A stretch of DNA of 64,000 nt from Acinetobacter sp. NIPH 2100. Lineage in GTDB: Bacteria > Pseudomonadota > Gammaproteobacteria > Pseudomonadales > Moraxellaceae. The position numbers and the translations under genes are program-made. Where the stretch lies: positions 2,350,262-2,414,261 of the forward strand of contig NZ_KB850224.1 in NCBI RefSeq assembly GCF_000369805.1. Direction: 5' to 3'. This document shows positions 9,448 to 17,389 of this stretch, piece by piece. The notes under the pieces were generated by a model. That model saw only the letters and a list, made by a program, of their open reading frames with translations, did no database searches and was not told the origin of the DNA. Numbering within the stretch: the stretch's first letter is position 1; each line of letters opens with the position of its first letter.

Positions 9448-10287
9448 TTAAAATGCACTGCGTTGCCAATGGCTAAACCAACGTTCAACCCAGCCCAAAA
9501 TATGATCTAGAACAAAACCCACGATCCCTATCACAATGACAGCCATAAAAATAATGTCGGGTTGGATCAATTGCCGTCCCCACACAATCAGGTAACCAAT
9601 CCCTTCACTACTGGCTAATAGTTCGACAAAAACCAGTGATAGCCACGCCTGCATAATCCCTTGACGTAAACCACTGACTATATTGGGCAAAGCAGATGGC
9701 AAAATGACACGACGAAATCGCTGCCACGCACTAAAGCGATACACCTGCGAAACTTCTAATAAATGCGGAGGCACATTCAAAACACTGCGATAAGTCGCAA
9801 CCAACACAGGTACAAATACCGCAAGTGAAATCGCTGCAATTTTTAAGCTTTCATCAATACCCAAAAAGATCATCAGTAATGGAATCCAGCCAATCACTGG
9901 AAATTGCGCAATCAGATTAAAAGTTGGGTAAATGAACTTGTGTGCGATACGTGATAATCCGATGAGAAAACCCAATAACAACCCGATGCTGCCGCCCACC
10001 AGAACACTCCAAGCCACCCGTTTTAAGCTAATCCATAAATTATCCTGTAACTCATGCGTATCGATCAGTTCTAAGGTGGTTTGCCAAACCAAGGCAGGAC
10101 TTGGCAAAATTTGTTCAGGTAACCATTGCTTCTGAAAAGCATAATGCCAAACCGCTAAAGCGATCGCAGGTAAAACCAAAGCCAATAAAATACGAACTGC
10201 CCATATGCCGATTTGCTTGAAATAAGGGGCTAAATTAATTCGTTGCCAAGTGTGTTCATTTTCTAATTGAGTTTCGATGCTATTCAT
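9448..10287 (-). CDS. ABC transporter permease, SsuC/TauC type (third permease)
   Basis: A 279-residue permease with about six membrane segments and a conserved ATPase-docking loop (VYRFSAWQRFRRVILPSALPNI). It follows the MFS gene with a single-base gap and has GAGGG before its ATG. It resembles the permease encoded just downstream in the docking loop (VYxFxAWQ), so the pair may have arisen by duplication. A binding lipoprotein and an ATPase follow in the same operon, so 6723-10287 is a complete importer with two permease subunits. Confidence 0.88.
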   Translation of the reverse strand: MNSIETQLENEHTWQRINLAPYFKQIGIWAVRILLALVLPAIALAVWHYAFQKQWLPEQILPSPALVWQTTLELIDTHELQDNLWISLKRVAWSVLVGGSIGLLLGFLIGLSRIAHKFIYPTFNLIAQFPVIGWIPLLMIFLGIDESLKIAAISLAVFVPVLVATYRSVLNVPPHLLEVSQVYRFSAWQRFRRVILPSALPNIVSGLRQGIMQAWLSLVFVELLASSEGIGYLIVWGRQLIQPDIIFMAVIVIGIVGFVLDHILGWVERWFSHWQRSAF

Positions 10288-10288
10288 T

Positions 10289-11542
10289 TTATTGACCCTC
10301 TATTTCTGAATACATTTCAATCTCTACGGGCTGTGCTGTAAAAACTTGTGTAAGTTGCTGGGCAAAACCGATCAGCCCGCCAAATAAAACTGCTGAAATA
10401 AGAAACATCGACTGTAAGCCCCAGTAGTGACCTAGCCAGCCTCCTACCATGCTCCCCAGCAAAGCCCCCGCAGGTCCTGCCATTGCTGTTAATCCAGAAA
10501 CCTTTGCCATTCCCAAGCGTTCACCCACATTGGCAAACATGGTGAAATTGACAATATGCAACATCGCAAGCCCCAAACCCAAAATCACAGCACCCATCCA
10601 CAACAGCGCTGGAACTTTGGGAATACCCAAGGCCACAGATGCCACTGCAACACAGGCAAAACCCGTTTGATAAAAGCGTTTTATCCCCCAGCGTGCGAGT
10701 AAAGTACCTGTCGTAAATAAGGCCACAACAAACACCGCACCCTGTAGTGTCACCAAACTGGCAGCAATCGTTTCACTCAAGCCAAAGTCTTTGATTGCAA
10801 TAACAATGATGAAAAAACCGTAGTACGCCATCACGGCATTGCTCGCCATTTCAATCAAACTGGTACGTCGTAAAGCCTGATCTTGTTTTAATAAAACCAA
10901 TTGCTTGGCAATTACGGCAAAGCTAAAGGCTTCGTTCTGTTGCGCTTGACTGATCTCTGTTGAATTTGATCCAAAGGCCAATGGTGCAAACACTATCGGT
11001 AGCAAAAAAAGTACCGCAATCCACCAAAATGCGCCTGAGAATCCAGCCCCACTTACTAAACTCACGGCCAATAACGGACCAACCAGAAAGAAGCCCATCA
11101 TATGCGTGCCTCTAAACCATCCCGCCCTAGCAGCACCTATACTTTTTAAATGCTGCATATACACTGTATTAAGCGAAACGAACCGCATTGGCATACATAG
11201 CCCAACAAAGAAAGTACATAAGATCAGATACCAAACCGATGGATAAAATGGCACCGTGACATAGACCACTGCTGCGAGAAAACTTCCTAATACAAACATT
11301 GTCTTAGGCCCGTGTCGCTGTACTAACAAACCAATGGGTAATCCGATCAGCAAAATACCTAAACTCTGCACTGCGGCAATCAATCCCATTTCAAACTCAT
11401 TCGCAGCTAACTGCACCGCATATAACGAGGTCACGATTTTCGCAATACCAATGCCCAAGCCTGCACACAATGCCAAGCCGATAAAGCCCAATACAAAGTG
11501 CCACTGACCCAATTCAGCCTGAGCAACCGATTCCTGACGCAT
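10289..11542 (-). CDS. Major facilitator superfamily transporter
   Basis: A 417-residue protein with about twelve hydrophobic segments and an MFS loop between helices 2 and 3 (GLLVQRHGPKTMFVLG, the usual G-x3-D/R-R-x-G region). It sits in the middle of an ABC importer operon, between a binding protein and two permeases, with one base separating it from the next gene. It could import or export a sulfur compound or its desulfonated product. The direction and substrate cannot be read from sequence. AGGA stands about 8 bases before the ATG. Confidence 0.85.
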   Translation of the reverse strand: MRQESVAQAELGQWHFVLGFIGLALCAGLGIGIAKIVTSLYAVQLAANEFEMGLIAAVQSLGILLIGLPIGLLVQRHGPKTMFVLGSFLAAVVYVTVPFYPSVWYLILCTFFVGLCMPMRFVSLNTVYMQHLKSIGAARAGWFRGTHMMGFFLVGPLLAVSLVSGAGFSGAFWWIAVLFLLPIVFAPLAFGSNSTEISQAQQNEAFSFAVIAKQLVLLKQDQALRRTSLIEMASNAVMAYYGFFIIVIAIKDFGLSETIAASLVTLQGAVFVVALFTTGTLLARWGIKRFYQTGFACVAVASVALGIPKVPALLWMGAVILGLGLAMLHIVNFTMFANVGERLGMAKVSGLTAMAGPAGALLGSMVGGWLGHYWGLQSMFLISAVLFGGLIGFAQQLTQVFTAQPVEIEMYSEIEGQ

Positions 11543-11619
11543 AGGTCATTCCTAAAATGGTGAACAAATAAACTGGCTTGCCAAAGGCATACAGGCCCTT
11601 GGCCCACCCCAGATCACAA

Positions 11620-12687
11620 TTACTTTTTACGGTTGCCATTCACATCAAATTTTGGCCAGAAGTTTTCCAGTTTCAGTTCTTGAATCGCCGTGTTGAGATA
11701 CTTCGGTTCAATCCAAGAATCCACATCCACTGGACGGCGAATCAGTTTGTAATCAATCGACTGCTGGACTGATTTCTTTAAAGAGTTGACTGCATAATCA
11801 TCAAAGTATGGTGAGTTACGATCTTTCAGCGAGTAATCATCCCAGTCTTTTTTATAGTCAAGATAAGGCACACCGCTTTGAGCCCATAGCTTGTACTGCG
11901 TATCACGATTCTTTTCATCTGAGCTCCACACGTTATCCTTGATAAAAGTGGTCACCACACGCTGTACAATTTGTGGATATTTCTTCTCAAAATCTTCGCT
12001 GACCCATGCCACCAATGGACCATTCAGGTTTGGATCTTTACGCACTTCTAAAATACGCTTTGCCACACCCCGTGCTTCCAACGTCCACGGACTGGTAATC
12101 AGACCATCAATATCACCTGTTGATAGTGAGGTTTGAGCTGAATAAAAGTCCTGACTAATTACACGGAAATCTTTTTCAGTGAATCCGTATTTACGGAATA
12201 AACGTCCCAAAATCAGCTGTTGGTTGGTGCCTTTAAATACAGAAATGGTTTTGCCTTTTAAATCCGCCAGACTTTTCGCGCCTGAATCCGATGGCACTGC
12301 AAAATAAACAGGTCCAAAACGTCCCGTCACAAATAACAGTTTGGATTTCAAACCCGTTGAACGTCCGACAATCGAAGGTAAATCACCATGCCCGATACCA
12401 AAATCAACTTTTTTGTTGGCTAATGCCTCATTTAATGCTGGACCTGCACCTGGGAAAAAGCTCCATTTCACCTTGATGCCGTCTTTGGCAAACTCTTTTT
12501 CCAAAATGCCGCGTAAGTTCGCACTTGCATAAGCACTCCCCCCAACTTTGGGTTTTCCACCTACACCTGCACCGGGAACCCCCAGTCGAATTTCTGTGGG
12601 ATTGCTTTCAGCAAAAACTGAGAAACTGGTTGCAACCAGCAAACCTGCCGTTGCACCAATAAATAAATGTTTTGTCAAAAATTTCAT
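11620..12687 (-). CDS. Periplasmic substrate-binding protein, aliphatic sulfonate (SsuA-like) type
   Basis: About 355 residues with a cleavable signal peptide (MKFLTKHLFIGATAGLLVA ending in FA-ES) rather than a lipobox, unlike the two other binding proteins of the operon. The fold is SsuA-like: binding-site region at the N terminus (GVPGAGVGGKPK), then NKKVDFGIGHGDLP and SLADLKGKTISVFKGTNQQL. The ATG at 12687 is preferred because it gives a clean signal peptide; 12702 is possible. It follows the porin gene closely, and 77 bases separate it from the MFS gene. The two may act together: the porin admits the solute and this protein captures it. Confidence 0.85.
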   Translation of the reverse strand: MKFLTKHLFIGATAGLLVATSFSVFAESNPTEIRLGVPGAGVGGKPKVGGSAYASANLRGILEKEFAKDGIKVKWSFFPGAGPALNEALANKKVDFGIGHGDLPSIVGRSTGLKSKLLFVTGRFGPVYFAVPSDSGAKSLADLKGKTISVFKGTNQQLILGRLFRKYGFTEKDFRVISQDFYSAQTSLSTGDIDGLITSPWTLEARGVAKRILEVRKDPNLNGPLVAWVSEDFEKKYPQIVQRVVTTFIKDNVWSSDEKNRDTQYKLWAQSGVPYLDYKKDWDDYSLKDRNSPYFDDYAVNSLKKSVQQSIDYKLIRRPVDVDSWIEPKYLNTAIQELKLENFWPKFDVNGNRKK

Positions 12688-12711
12688 TGTGTCATTACTC
12701 ATATTGGAAAA

Positions 12712-14208
12712 TTAAAAGGTGTATTGGAATTGCGCTTGTACTTCTGAGAAGTCTTTTTGCGCAGCTGTCTCGTGGTCATAGCTCCAGCGATTCAGCCCTA
12801 ATTGGAATTTTGTGGTTTGTGCAAAGAAGAAATTTAGGCCCAAAGTATGAATATCGACTTTGCCAAGTCCTTGCCCAGCAATGCCGATGACATCTGCACC
12901 TTTATTTGGGTTGTAACTGTCATAGCGATAGAAGGTCTGGATTGATTTCGGCCAGAAGTCATCAAACTTCGCTACAGATTTCACACTGTTATAAAATTGA
13001 TCGCCAAAGGTATAAAACAGGGTTGCGGTATGCCCTTCAGACTTTACTTCTGAGGTAGAGCCTGTGGCCGTTGCATAGTCACTGAGTCCTTTGACATATT
13101 CATAAGTCACGCCAAACGGTGCATGGTTGTAGTAAATATCGAAACCCAAACGATCATTGCGACCATTACCATCGAGAACATTACTGCCTGCGATAACGTT
13201 CTTACTACCTTTGAGATACGAAGCACCAAATTTCAGCTCACGGAACCAACTGGCATAATCAACAGGTAAAGTGAAAGCGACCCGTCCGATATAATCTTTC
13301 TTGTCATTGTCATCGACTTTATTGATCCCATTTCCGTTAACCACACCCAAAGCATATTCAAATAATGGCGCTCGGTAGTTTGATGAATAATCAACAAATG
13401 GTTTTACATCGCCACGCACAATCAGACCTGTCTGACGATTGAATAGACCCAATTGTGCCAGTCCTGTTGCAACGTTGATGGTCGGCCGTAAATCCTCTGG
13501 AGATTGCGGGTCTAAGCCAAATGGAATCAGTTGTTGTCCAAGCGTCACGTTTAAACGAGGGACTTCGGGACCACCATTAGTTGAAGTAAAGTTATAGCGT
13601 AAAAATGCATCAGCCAAATTCAAATCACTAGCACTACCCGCTGTACCCGTACGTTTGCCGTAGCTAAAAGACAATTGGTAATCTAAGTTTTTGCCTTCTT
13701 TATAATCTCGATATAAATTTCCTCGTACACCAAATAACGCTGTTGGGATATCAAAGGTATTACGACGTGGTGTAACGGGTGCAGGATTTCCAGCTGAGGT
13801 ATCCCGACTTTGTGTTTGTGCACGTACTTGTACTGTTCCATACAAAGTCGTATCTCGAGTTGATTTCACCGAAGTACGCTCATATTGGCGTGATTGATCA
13901 TACTTATAGTTTTCTAAATCACTCCGGAAACCAGCCAATTCGCTTTGAGTTGCAAAACTATGTTCAGTATTTTCTTCCTGAGCATCAGTTGATGTTTCAT
14001 CTTGGGCTGCAAGCTGCGCTGTCTCAACGACCTCAGTTGAAGCTTGTTTTTTTTGCTTTAACGCATTGACCTGTTGCTGTAATGCCGTCAATTGCGCCTG
14101 TAATTGCGCTAATGTAGTATCAATATCTTCTGCTGCCTGAGCTGTACCGCTTCCCAAAAGTGTTGCAATGCTCAAAGCAATCGATAAAGAGAGATAATGT
14201 TTTTTCAC
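12712..14208 (-). CDS. DcaP-like trimeric outer-membrane porin
   Basis: The product has 498 residues if started at the GTG at 14208, which has AGGGGC 9 bases before it and gives a proper signal peptide (KKHYLSLSIALSIATLLGSG). A mature N-terminal coiled coil follows (LAQLQAQLTALQQQVNALKQ), the hallmark of Acinetobacter DcaP-type porins, then an alternating beta-barrel that ends in the outer-membrane signature aromatic residue (QFQYTF). DcaP-type channels take up small negatively charged molecules. It is the first gene of the nine-gene transport operon and lies behind a sigma54 promoter, so uptake across both membranes is probably switched on together. Confidence 0.85.
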   Translation of the reverse strand: MKKHYLSLSIALSIATLLGSGTAQAAEDIDTTLAQLQAQLTALQQQVNALKQKKQASTEVVETAQLAAQDETSTDAQEENTEHSFATQSELAGFRSDLENYKYDQSRQYERTSVKSTRDTTLYGTVQVRAQTQSRDTSAGNPAPVTPRRNTFDIPTALFGVRGNLYRDYKEGKNLDYQLSFSYGKRTGTAGSASDLNLADAFLRYNFTSTNGGPEVPRLNVTLGQQLIPFGLDPQSPEDLRPTINVATGLAQLGLFNRQTGLIVRGDVKPFVDYSSNYRAPLFEYALGVVNGNGINKVDDNDKKDYIGRVAFTLPVDYASWFRELKFGASYLKGSKNVIAGSNVLDGNGRNDRLGFDIYYNHAPFGVTYEYVKGLSDYATATGSTSEVKSEGHTATLFYTFGDQFYNSVKSVAKFDDFWPKSIQTFYRYDSYNPNKGADVIGIAGQGLGKVDIHTLGLNFFFAQTTKFQLGLNRWSYDHETAAQKDFSEVQAQFQYTF

Positions 14209-14413
14209 CAATAAAGCCCCTAAAACTAAAACAATAAAATTTGAGTAAAAAAATCCGATGTGTGACTGAATAAGCAATCACACCGAAAAAAGATCCCAAC
14301 GAAATGAATTAAAAAATGAGAGAGAAATTAACTTTCCATACAACAACGCAACATCTTCATCCTGTGCTCCTCAGCCTGCATAAAATCAATCTTTGATTCA
14401 TATACCGAAATAT

Positions 14414-14431
14414 TTGCAAGCAGCATGCCAA
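14414..14431 (-). promoter_or_regulatory. Sigma54 (-24/-12) promoter of the porin-led operon
   Basis: Read on the minus strand the sequence is TTGGCATGCTGCTTGCAA. It fits the sigma54 consensus TGGCAYR-N4-TTGCW, with the GG of the -24 element at 14429-14428 and the GC of the -12 element at 14417-14416, exactly 10 bases apart. The predicted start is near 14404, leaving a leader of about 195 bases before the GTG at 14208. A sigma54 activator is encoded in the same block (3523-4650). Confidence 0.8.
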
Positions 14432-14482
14432 TTATTAAGCATTTGTTTTTTATATAAATTATAAATCATCATCTCTATTTTT

Positions 14483-14510
14483 CTGTTGAAGCCATGTTGA
14501 TTTTCCAACA
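14483..14510. promoter_or_regulatory. Candidate enhancer site (UAS) for the sigma54 activator
   Basis: CTGTTG at 14483-14488 is followed by the dyad TGTTG-attttc-CAACA at 14495-14510. The group lies about 80-106 bp upstream of the predicted sigma54 start, the usual place for enhancer-binding protein sites. The same GTTG/CAAC half sites occur at a matching distance from the second sigma54-type promoter (17294-17312). Assignment to the local activator is an inference. Confidence 0.5.
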
Positions 14511-14594
14511 CTCTGCTTATACCAAAACAGCATATTTTCAGGTTTTTATTTCTTATTTTTAGATATAGGAATAGTACAGCGATATGCTTATCTG

Positions 14595-14632
14595 AAAATA
14601 AAAAAGGACAGCTGGAATGACCGAGCTGTCCT
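14595..14632 (-). terminator. Rho-independent terminator of the aldo/keto reductase gene
   Basis: On the minus strand AGGACAGCT and AGCTGTCCT pair perfectly (14624-14632 with 14605-14613) around a 10-base loop and are followed by TTTTTTATTTTC. It lies about 40 bases after the stop codon of the gene ending at 14674. It separates that gene from the sigma54 promoter region of the next operon. No other gene lies between 14209 and 14673. Confidence 0.85.
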
Positions 14633-14673
14633 AAATAAAAGAGGAGATTAAATTAAACAATATGCTTTATGTT

Positions 14674-15723
14674 TTAAGGCGCAGGATTAGGATGTGCTTG
14701 ATGAATTTGCTCAATCCCCTGAATGACCTCATCGGTTAACTGTAAGTGAATACTCTCAATATTGGTTTTGAGTTGCTGTAAGTTGGTCGCCCCAATAATA
14801 TTACTGGTCACAAAACGGCGACTGTTCACATAGGCTAAAGCCAACTGAGCAGGATCTAAATCATATTGCTGCGCCAACGCAACATAACGACGGATTGCAT
14901 CTTCAGATGCTTGACCTTTATAACGTGCAAAACGTTCCCATAAGGTTAAACGTGCTCCTGCTGGCTGTGCCCCATCTAAGTATTTACCCGTCAATGCACC
15001 AAATGCCAAGGGTGAATATGCTAGCAAACCCACCTGTTCTCGAATTGCAATTTCAGCATTGCCGATTTCAAAACTACGGTTCAATAAATTATAGGGATTT
15101 TGGATAGACACAACCCGTGCTAAGCCCAATGTTTCGGAATACTTCAAAAACTGACTCACGCCCCATGGGGTTTCATTGGATAAACCAATGTGTCGGATCT
15201 TGCCGGCCTGAATGAGATCAGACAAAACTGTCAGCGTTTCTAAAATTGGAACGGTATCTTCATCTTCAACATGGTTATAGCCCAATTCACCGAAATGATT
15301 GGTACTTCGGTCTGGCCAATGAAGTTGATAAATATCAATATAGTCCGTCTGCAAACGTTGCAGGCTATCATGCAGTGCAGTTTCAATATTAGCGCGATCT
15401 AGCTTGGTTTGACCTGAACGAAAATGCGAAGCTTGGGTGAGTTTTCCTGAACGGCCTACCACTTTGCTGGCAATCAGGACTTGGTCTCGTTTCTGTGACT
15501 GCTTTAACCATGTCCCGATATATTTTTCAGTTAAGCCCTGTGTCTCTGGTTTCGGTGGTACTGGATACATTTCAGCGGTATCAATCAAATTTACGCCTTG
15601 CTCCACGGCATAATCCAACTGCTCATGTGCCTCGGATTCAGAATTCTGTTCGCCCCAAGTCATCGTGCCTAGCGCAATCACACTTACATCAATATCAGTT
15701 TGACCTAATTTTCTATATTGCAT
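14674..15723 (-). CDS. Aldo/keto reductase, Tas-like
   Basis: A 349-residue NADPH-dependent oxidoreductase with a TIM-barrel fold. Visible are the N-terminal GTMTWGEQN region, the catalytic set D49/Y54-like (NLIDTAEMYPVPP) and lysine (VLIASKVVG), the DIYQLHWPDR strand, and a C-terminal NADP-binding part (NIIGATNLQQLKTNI). The ordering matches E. coli Tas. It follows the flavin monooxygenase gene on the same strand after an 89-base gap that contains a hairpin. It may reduce an aldehyde or ketone formed by desulfonation, which is an inference from position only. Confidence 0.88.
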   Translation of the reverse strand: MQYRKLGQTDIDVSVIALGTMTWGEQNSESEAHEQLDYAVEQGVNLIDTAEMYPVPPKPETQGLTEKYIGTWLKQSQKRDQVLIASKVVGRSGKLTQASHFRSGQTKLDRANIETALHDSLQRLQTDYIDIYQLHWPDRSTNHFGELGYNHVEDEDTVPILETLTVLSDLIQAGKIRHIGLSNETPWGVSQFLKYSETLGLARVVSIQNPYNLLNRSFEIGNAEIAIREQVGLLAYSPLAFGALTGKYLDGAQPAGARLTLWERFARYKGQASEDAIRRYVALAQQYDLDPAQLALAYVNSRRFVTSNIIGATNLQQLKTNIESIHLQLTDEVIQGIEQIHQAHPNPAP

Positions 15724-15750
15724 TTTTCACTCAATTCAATTGTGATGACA

Positions 15751-15778
15751 CAAGAGCGACTGTTAATGGTCGCCCTTG
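15751..15778. other. Intercistronic hairpin between monooxygenase and aldo/keto reductase
   Basis: CAAGaGCGAC (15751-15760) and GTCGCcCTTG (15769-15778) can form a stem of nine pairs with one mismatch and an 8-base loop. On the plus strand it is followed by TTTCTTT, but no plus-strand gene ends here. On the minus strand it lies between two genes and has no T tract, so it might stabilise or partly separate their transcripts. Confidence 0.4.
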
Positions 15779-15812
15779 TTTCTTTAACTTATGCTTCAGT
15801 TTTAACATGAAT

Positions 15813-17168
15813 TTAACTGGCTTTGTTTTTTTCAGCCTGTCGAGCAAGGACATATTGATTTTCTGGACGTGCCAGTCCCAAGTTTTCGCGCAACGTCGTT
15901 CCTTCATATTCGGTACGAAATAAACCACGACGCTGTAACTCTGGCACAATCAACTCAACAAAATCATTTAAGCCTGCTGGCGTGCTTGGTGGCAAAATAT
16001 TGAAGCCATCGGCTGCTTCATTTTCAAACCATTGTTGTAATTGATCGACAATCTGTTCAGGTGTGCCAATCAGTTGCCAATGTCCACGTGCACCAGCAAC
16101 CCATTCATAGAGCTGACGGATACTGAAATTGTTTTTCTTGGCAATATCTGCAATTAGAGCAGGACGACTCACCATGCCTTGCCCTTCACCCAACTCAGGG
16201 AATGGACCATCCAGATCATAGCCTGAAAAATCAAAGCCGCCACTTAAACCACTCAGTAAAGCAAGCCCTGCTTCTGGATGAATCAAGTCCGTAAGCTGTT
16301 GATATTTAGCGCGCGCTTCTTCTTCGGTACGCCCCACAAATGCAGAAACCCCCGGTAAAATTAAAAGTTCATCCGCTGAGCGTCCATATTTTGCTAAACG
16401 GCTTTTTACATCACGATAGAACTCTTGCGCATCTTCCAGTTTTTGATTGGCGGTAAAAATGACTTCTGCATAACGCGCAGCCAAATCACGCCCAGGCCCT
16501 GACTGTCCCGCCTGCACAATGACGGGGTAACCTTGAGGCGTACGCGGCACATTCAAAGCACCTTTTACGGCATAGTATTTGCCTTGATGATTCGGGTTAT
16601 GAACTTTTTCGGGATTATAGAAGACACCGGATGCCTTATCATGAATAAAGGCATCATCTTCCCAGCTATCCCAAAGTTTTTTAATCAGATCAACATATTC
16701 CTGTGCACGCTCGTAACGCTCTGCATGTGGAATTTGCTGTTCATAGCCAAAGTTTGCAGCAGCGGCTTCCGAAGCAGAAGTCACCACATTCCATCCAGCT
16801 CGACCATGACTGAGGTGATCGAGTGAAGCAAATTTACGTGCCAATAAGTACGGTTCTTCATACGTAGTCGACGCCGTTGCAATAAACCCGATATGTTTGG
16901 TCACCGTCGATAAAGCCGCAAATAGTGTGACGGGCTCAAAGCCAGCCACTTTATCGCTGTAGCCTGTTTTCTCAGCTTGACCGAAATTCACAGCCAAACC
17001 ATCAGCCAAGAAATAAGCATCAAATAAGCCTTTTTCAGCTAACTGTACCTGTTCTTTAATAAAATCAAAATCAACAGCTTTTGTCGGTTGCGATTCTGGA
17101 TGTCGCCATGCAGCGACATGTTGTCCAGTTGCTGGAATAAATGCACCCAATCGAATTTTTCTACTCAT
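15813..17168 (-). CDS. FMN-dependent luciferase-like monooxygenase, NtaA/SnaA/DszA family
   Basis: A flavin-dependent monooxygenase of 451 residues with the NtaA/SnaA/DszA pattern: RKIRLGAFIPATGQHVAAWRH at the N terminus, LDHLSHGRAGWNVVTSASEAAAANFGYE, and DLIKKLWDSWEDDAF. The ATG at 17168 follows GGAGC by 6 bases. Family members use reduced FMN from a separate reductase to cleave C-N or C-S bonds, for example in nitrilotriacetate or dibenzothiophene sulfone. No reductase gene is present in the window. A near-consensus sigma54 promoter lies 50-70 bases upstream. Together with the SfnR-like activator this points to organosulfur use. Confidence 0.88.
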   Translation of the reverse strand: MSRKIRLGAFIPATGQHVAAWRHPESQPTKAVDFDFIKEQVQLAEKGLFDAYFLADGLAVNFGQAEKTGYSDKVAGFEPVTLFAALSTVTKHIGFIATASTTYEEPYLLARKFASLDHLSHGRAGWNVVTSASEAAAANFGYEQQIPHAERYERAQEYVDLIKKLWDSWEDDAFIHDKASGVFYNPEKVHNPNHQGKYYAVKGALNVPRTPQGYPVIVQAGQSGPGRDLAARYAEVIFTANQKLEDAQEFYRDVKSRLAKYGRSADELLILPGVSAFVGRTEEEARAKYQQLTDLIHPEAGLALLSGLSGGFDFSGYDLDGPFPELGEGQGMVSRPALIADIAKKNNFSIRQLYEWVAGARGHWQLIGTPEQIVDQLQQWFENEAADGFNILPPSTPAGLNDFVELIVPELQRRGLFRTEYEGTTLRENLGLARPENQYVLARQAEKNKAS

Positions 17169-17220
17169 GTTCTGCTCCAAATTTGTTGTTCAACACAATT
17201 CATCTTTCACTGTGATGAAT

Positions 17221-17235
17221 ACAAATTAGGTGCCA
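17221..17235 (-). promoter_or_regulatory. Near-consensus sigma54 promoter of the monooxygenase gene
   Basis: On the minus strand the sequence reads TGGCACCTAATTTGT. The -24 element TGGCAC is perfect (GG at 17234-17233), and the spacing of 10 to the -12 element is right, but the invariant GC is GT here. The predicted start is near 17209, about 40 bases before the ATG. The mismatch may make it weak or mean that it is a chance match; the dyad upstream at the right distance supports function. Confidence 0.45.
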
Positions 17236-17293
17236 TATTTTTTATTTATAAATATCAAAACATTAGAAAAAAATCGTTTTAGCTATGCTTCAG

Positions 17294-17312
17294 CAACAGC
17301 ATGATTCTGTTG
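17294..17312. promoter_or_regulatory. Candidate enhancer dyad CAACAG-N7-CTGTTG
   Basis: A perfect 6-bp inverted repeat, CAACAG at 17294-17299 and CTGTTG at 17307-17312, sits about 85-103 bp upstream of the predicted sigma54 start at 17209. The half site CTGTTG also appears upstream of the porin operon at the same distance. This makes it a candidate binding site for the activator at 3523-4650. Confidence 0.5.
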
Positions 17313-17389
17313 AGGGGGTGGTGGAAAATCAACAATGCTCGTCGATAAAACTTCATTGAAGTAAATTTACTGTCATCCAAGTTTTGGAT

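Noticed and set aside
9437..9469. A 22-base overlap between the two permease genes that appears if the second starts at 9469.
   Set aside because: AAGGGG stands 8 bases before the ATG at 9436, and the earlier start has no ribosome site, so the overlap is probably an artefact of start choice.
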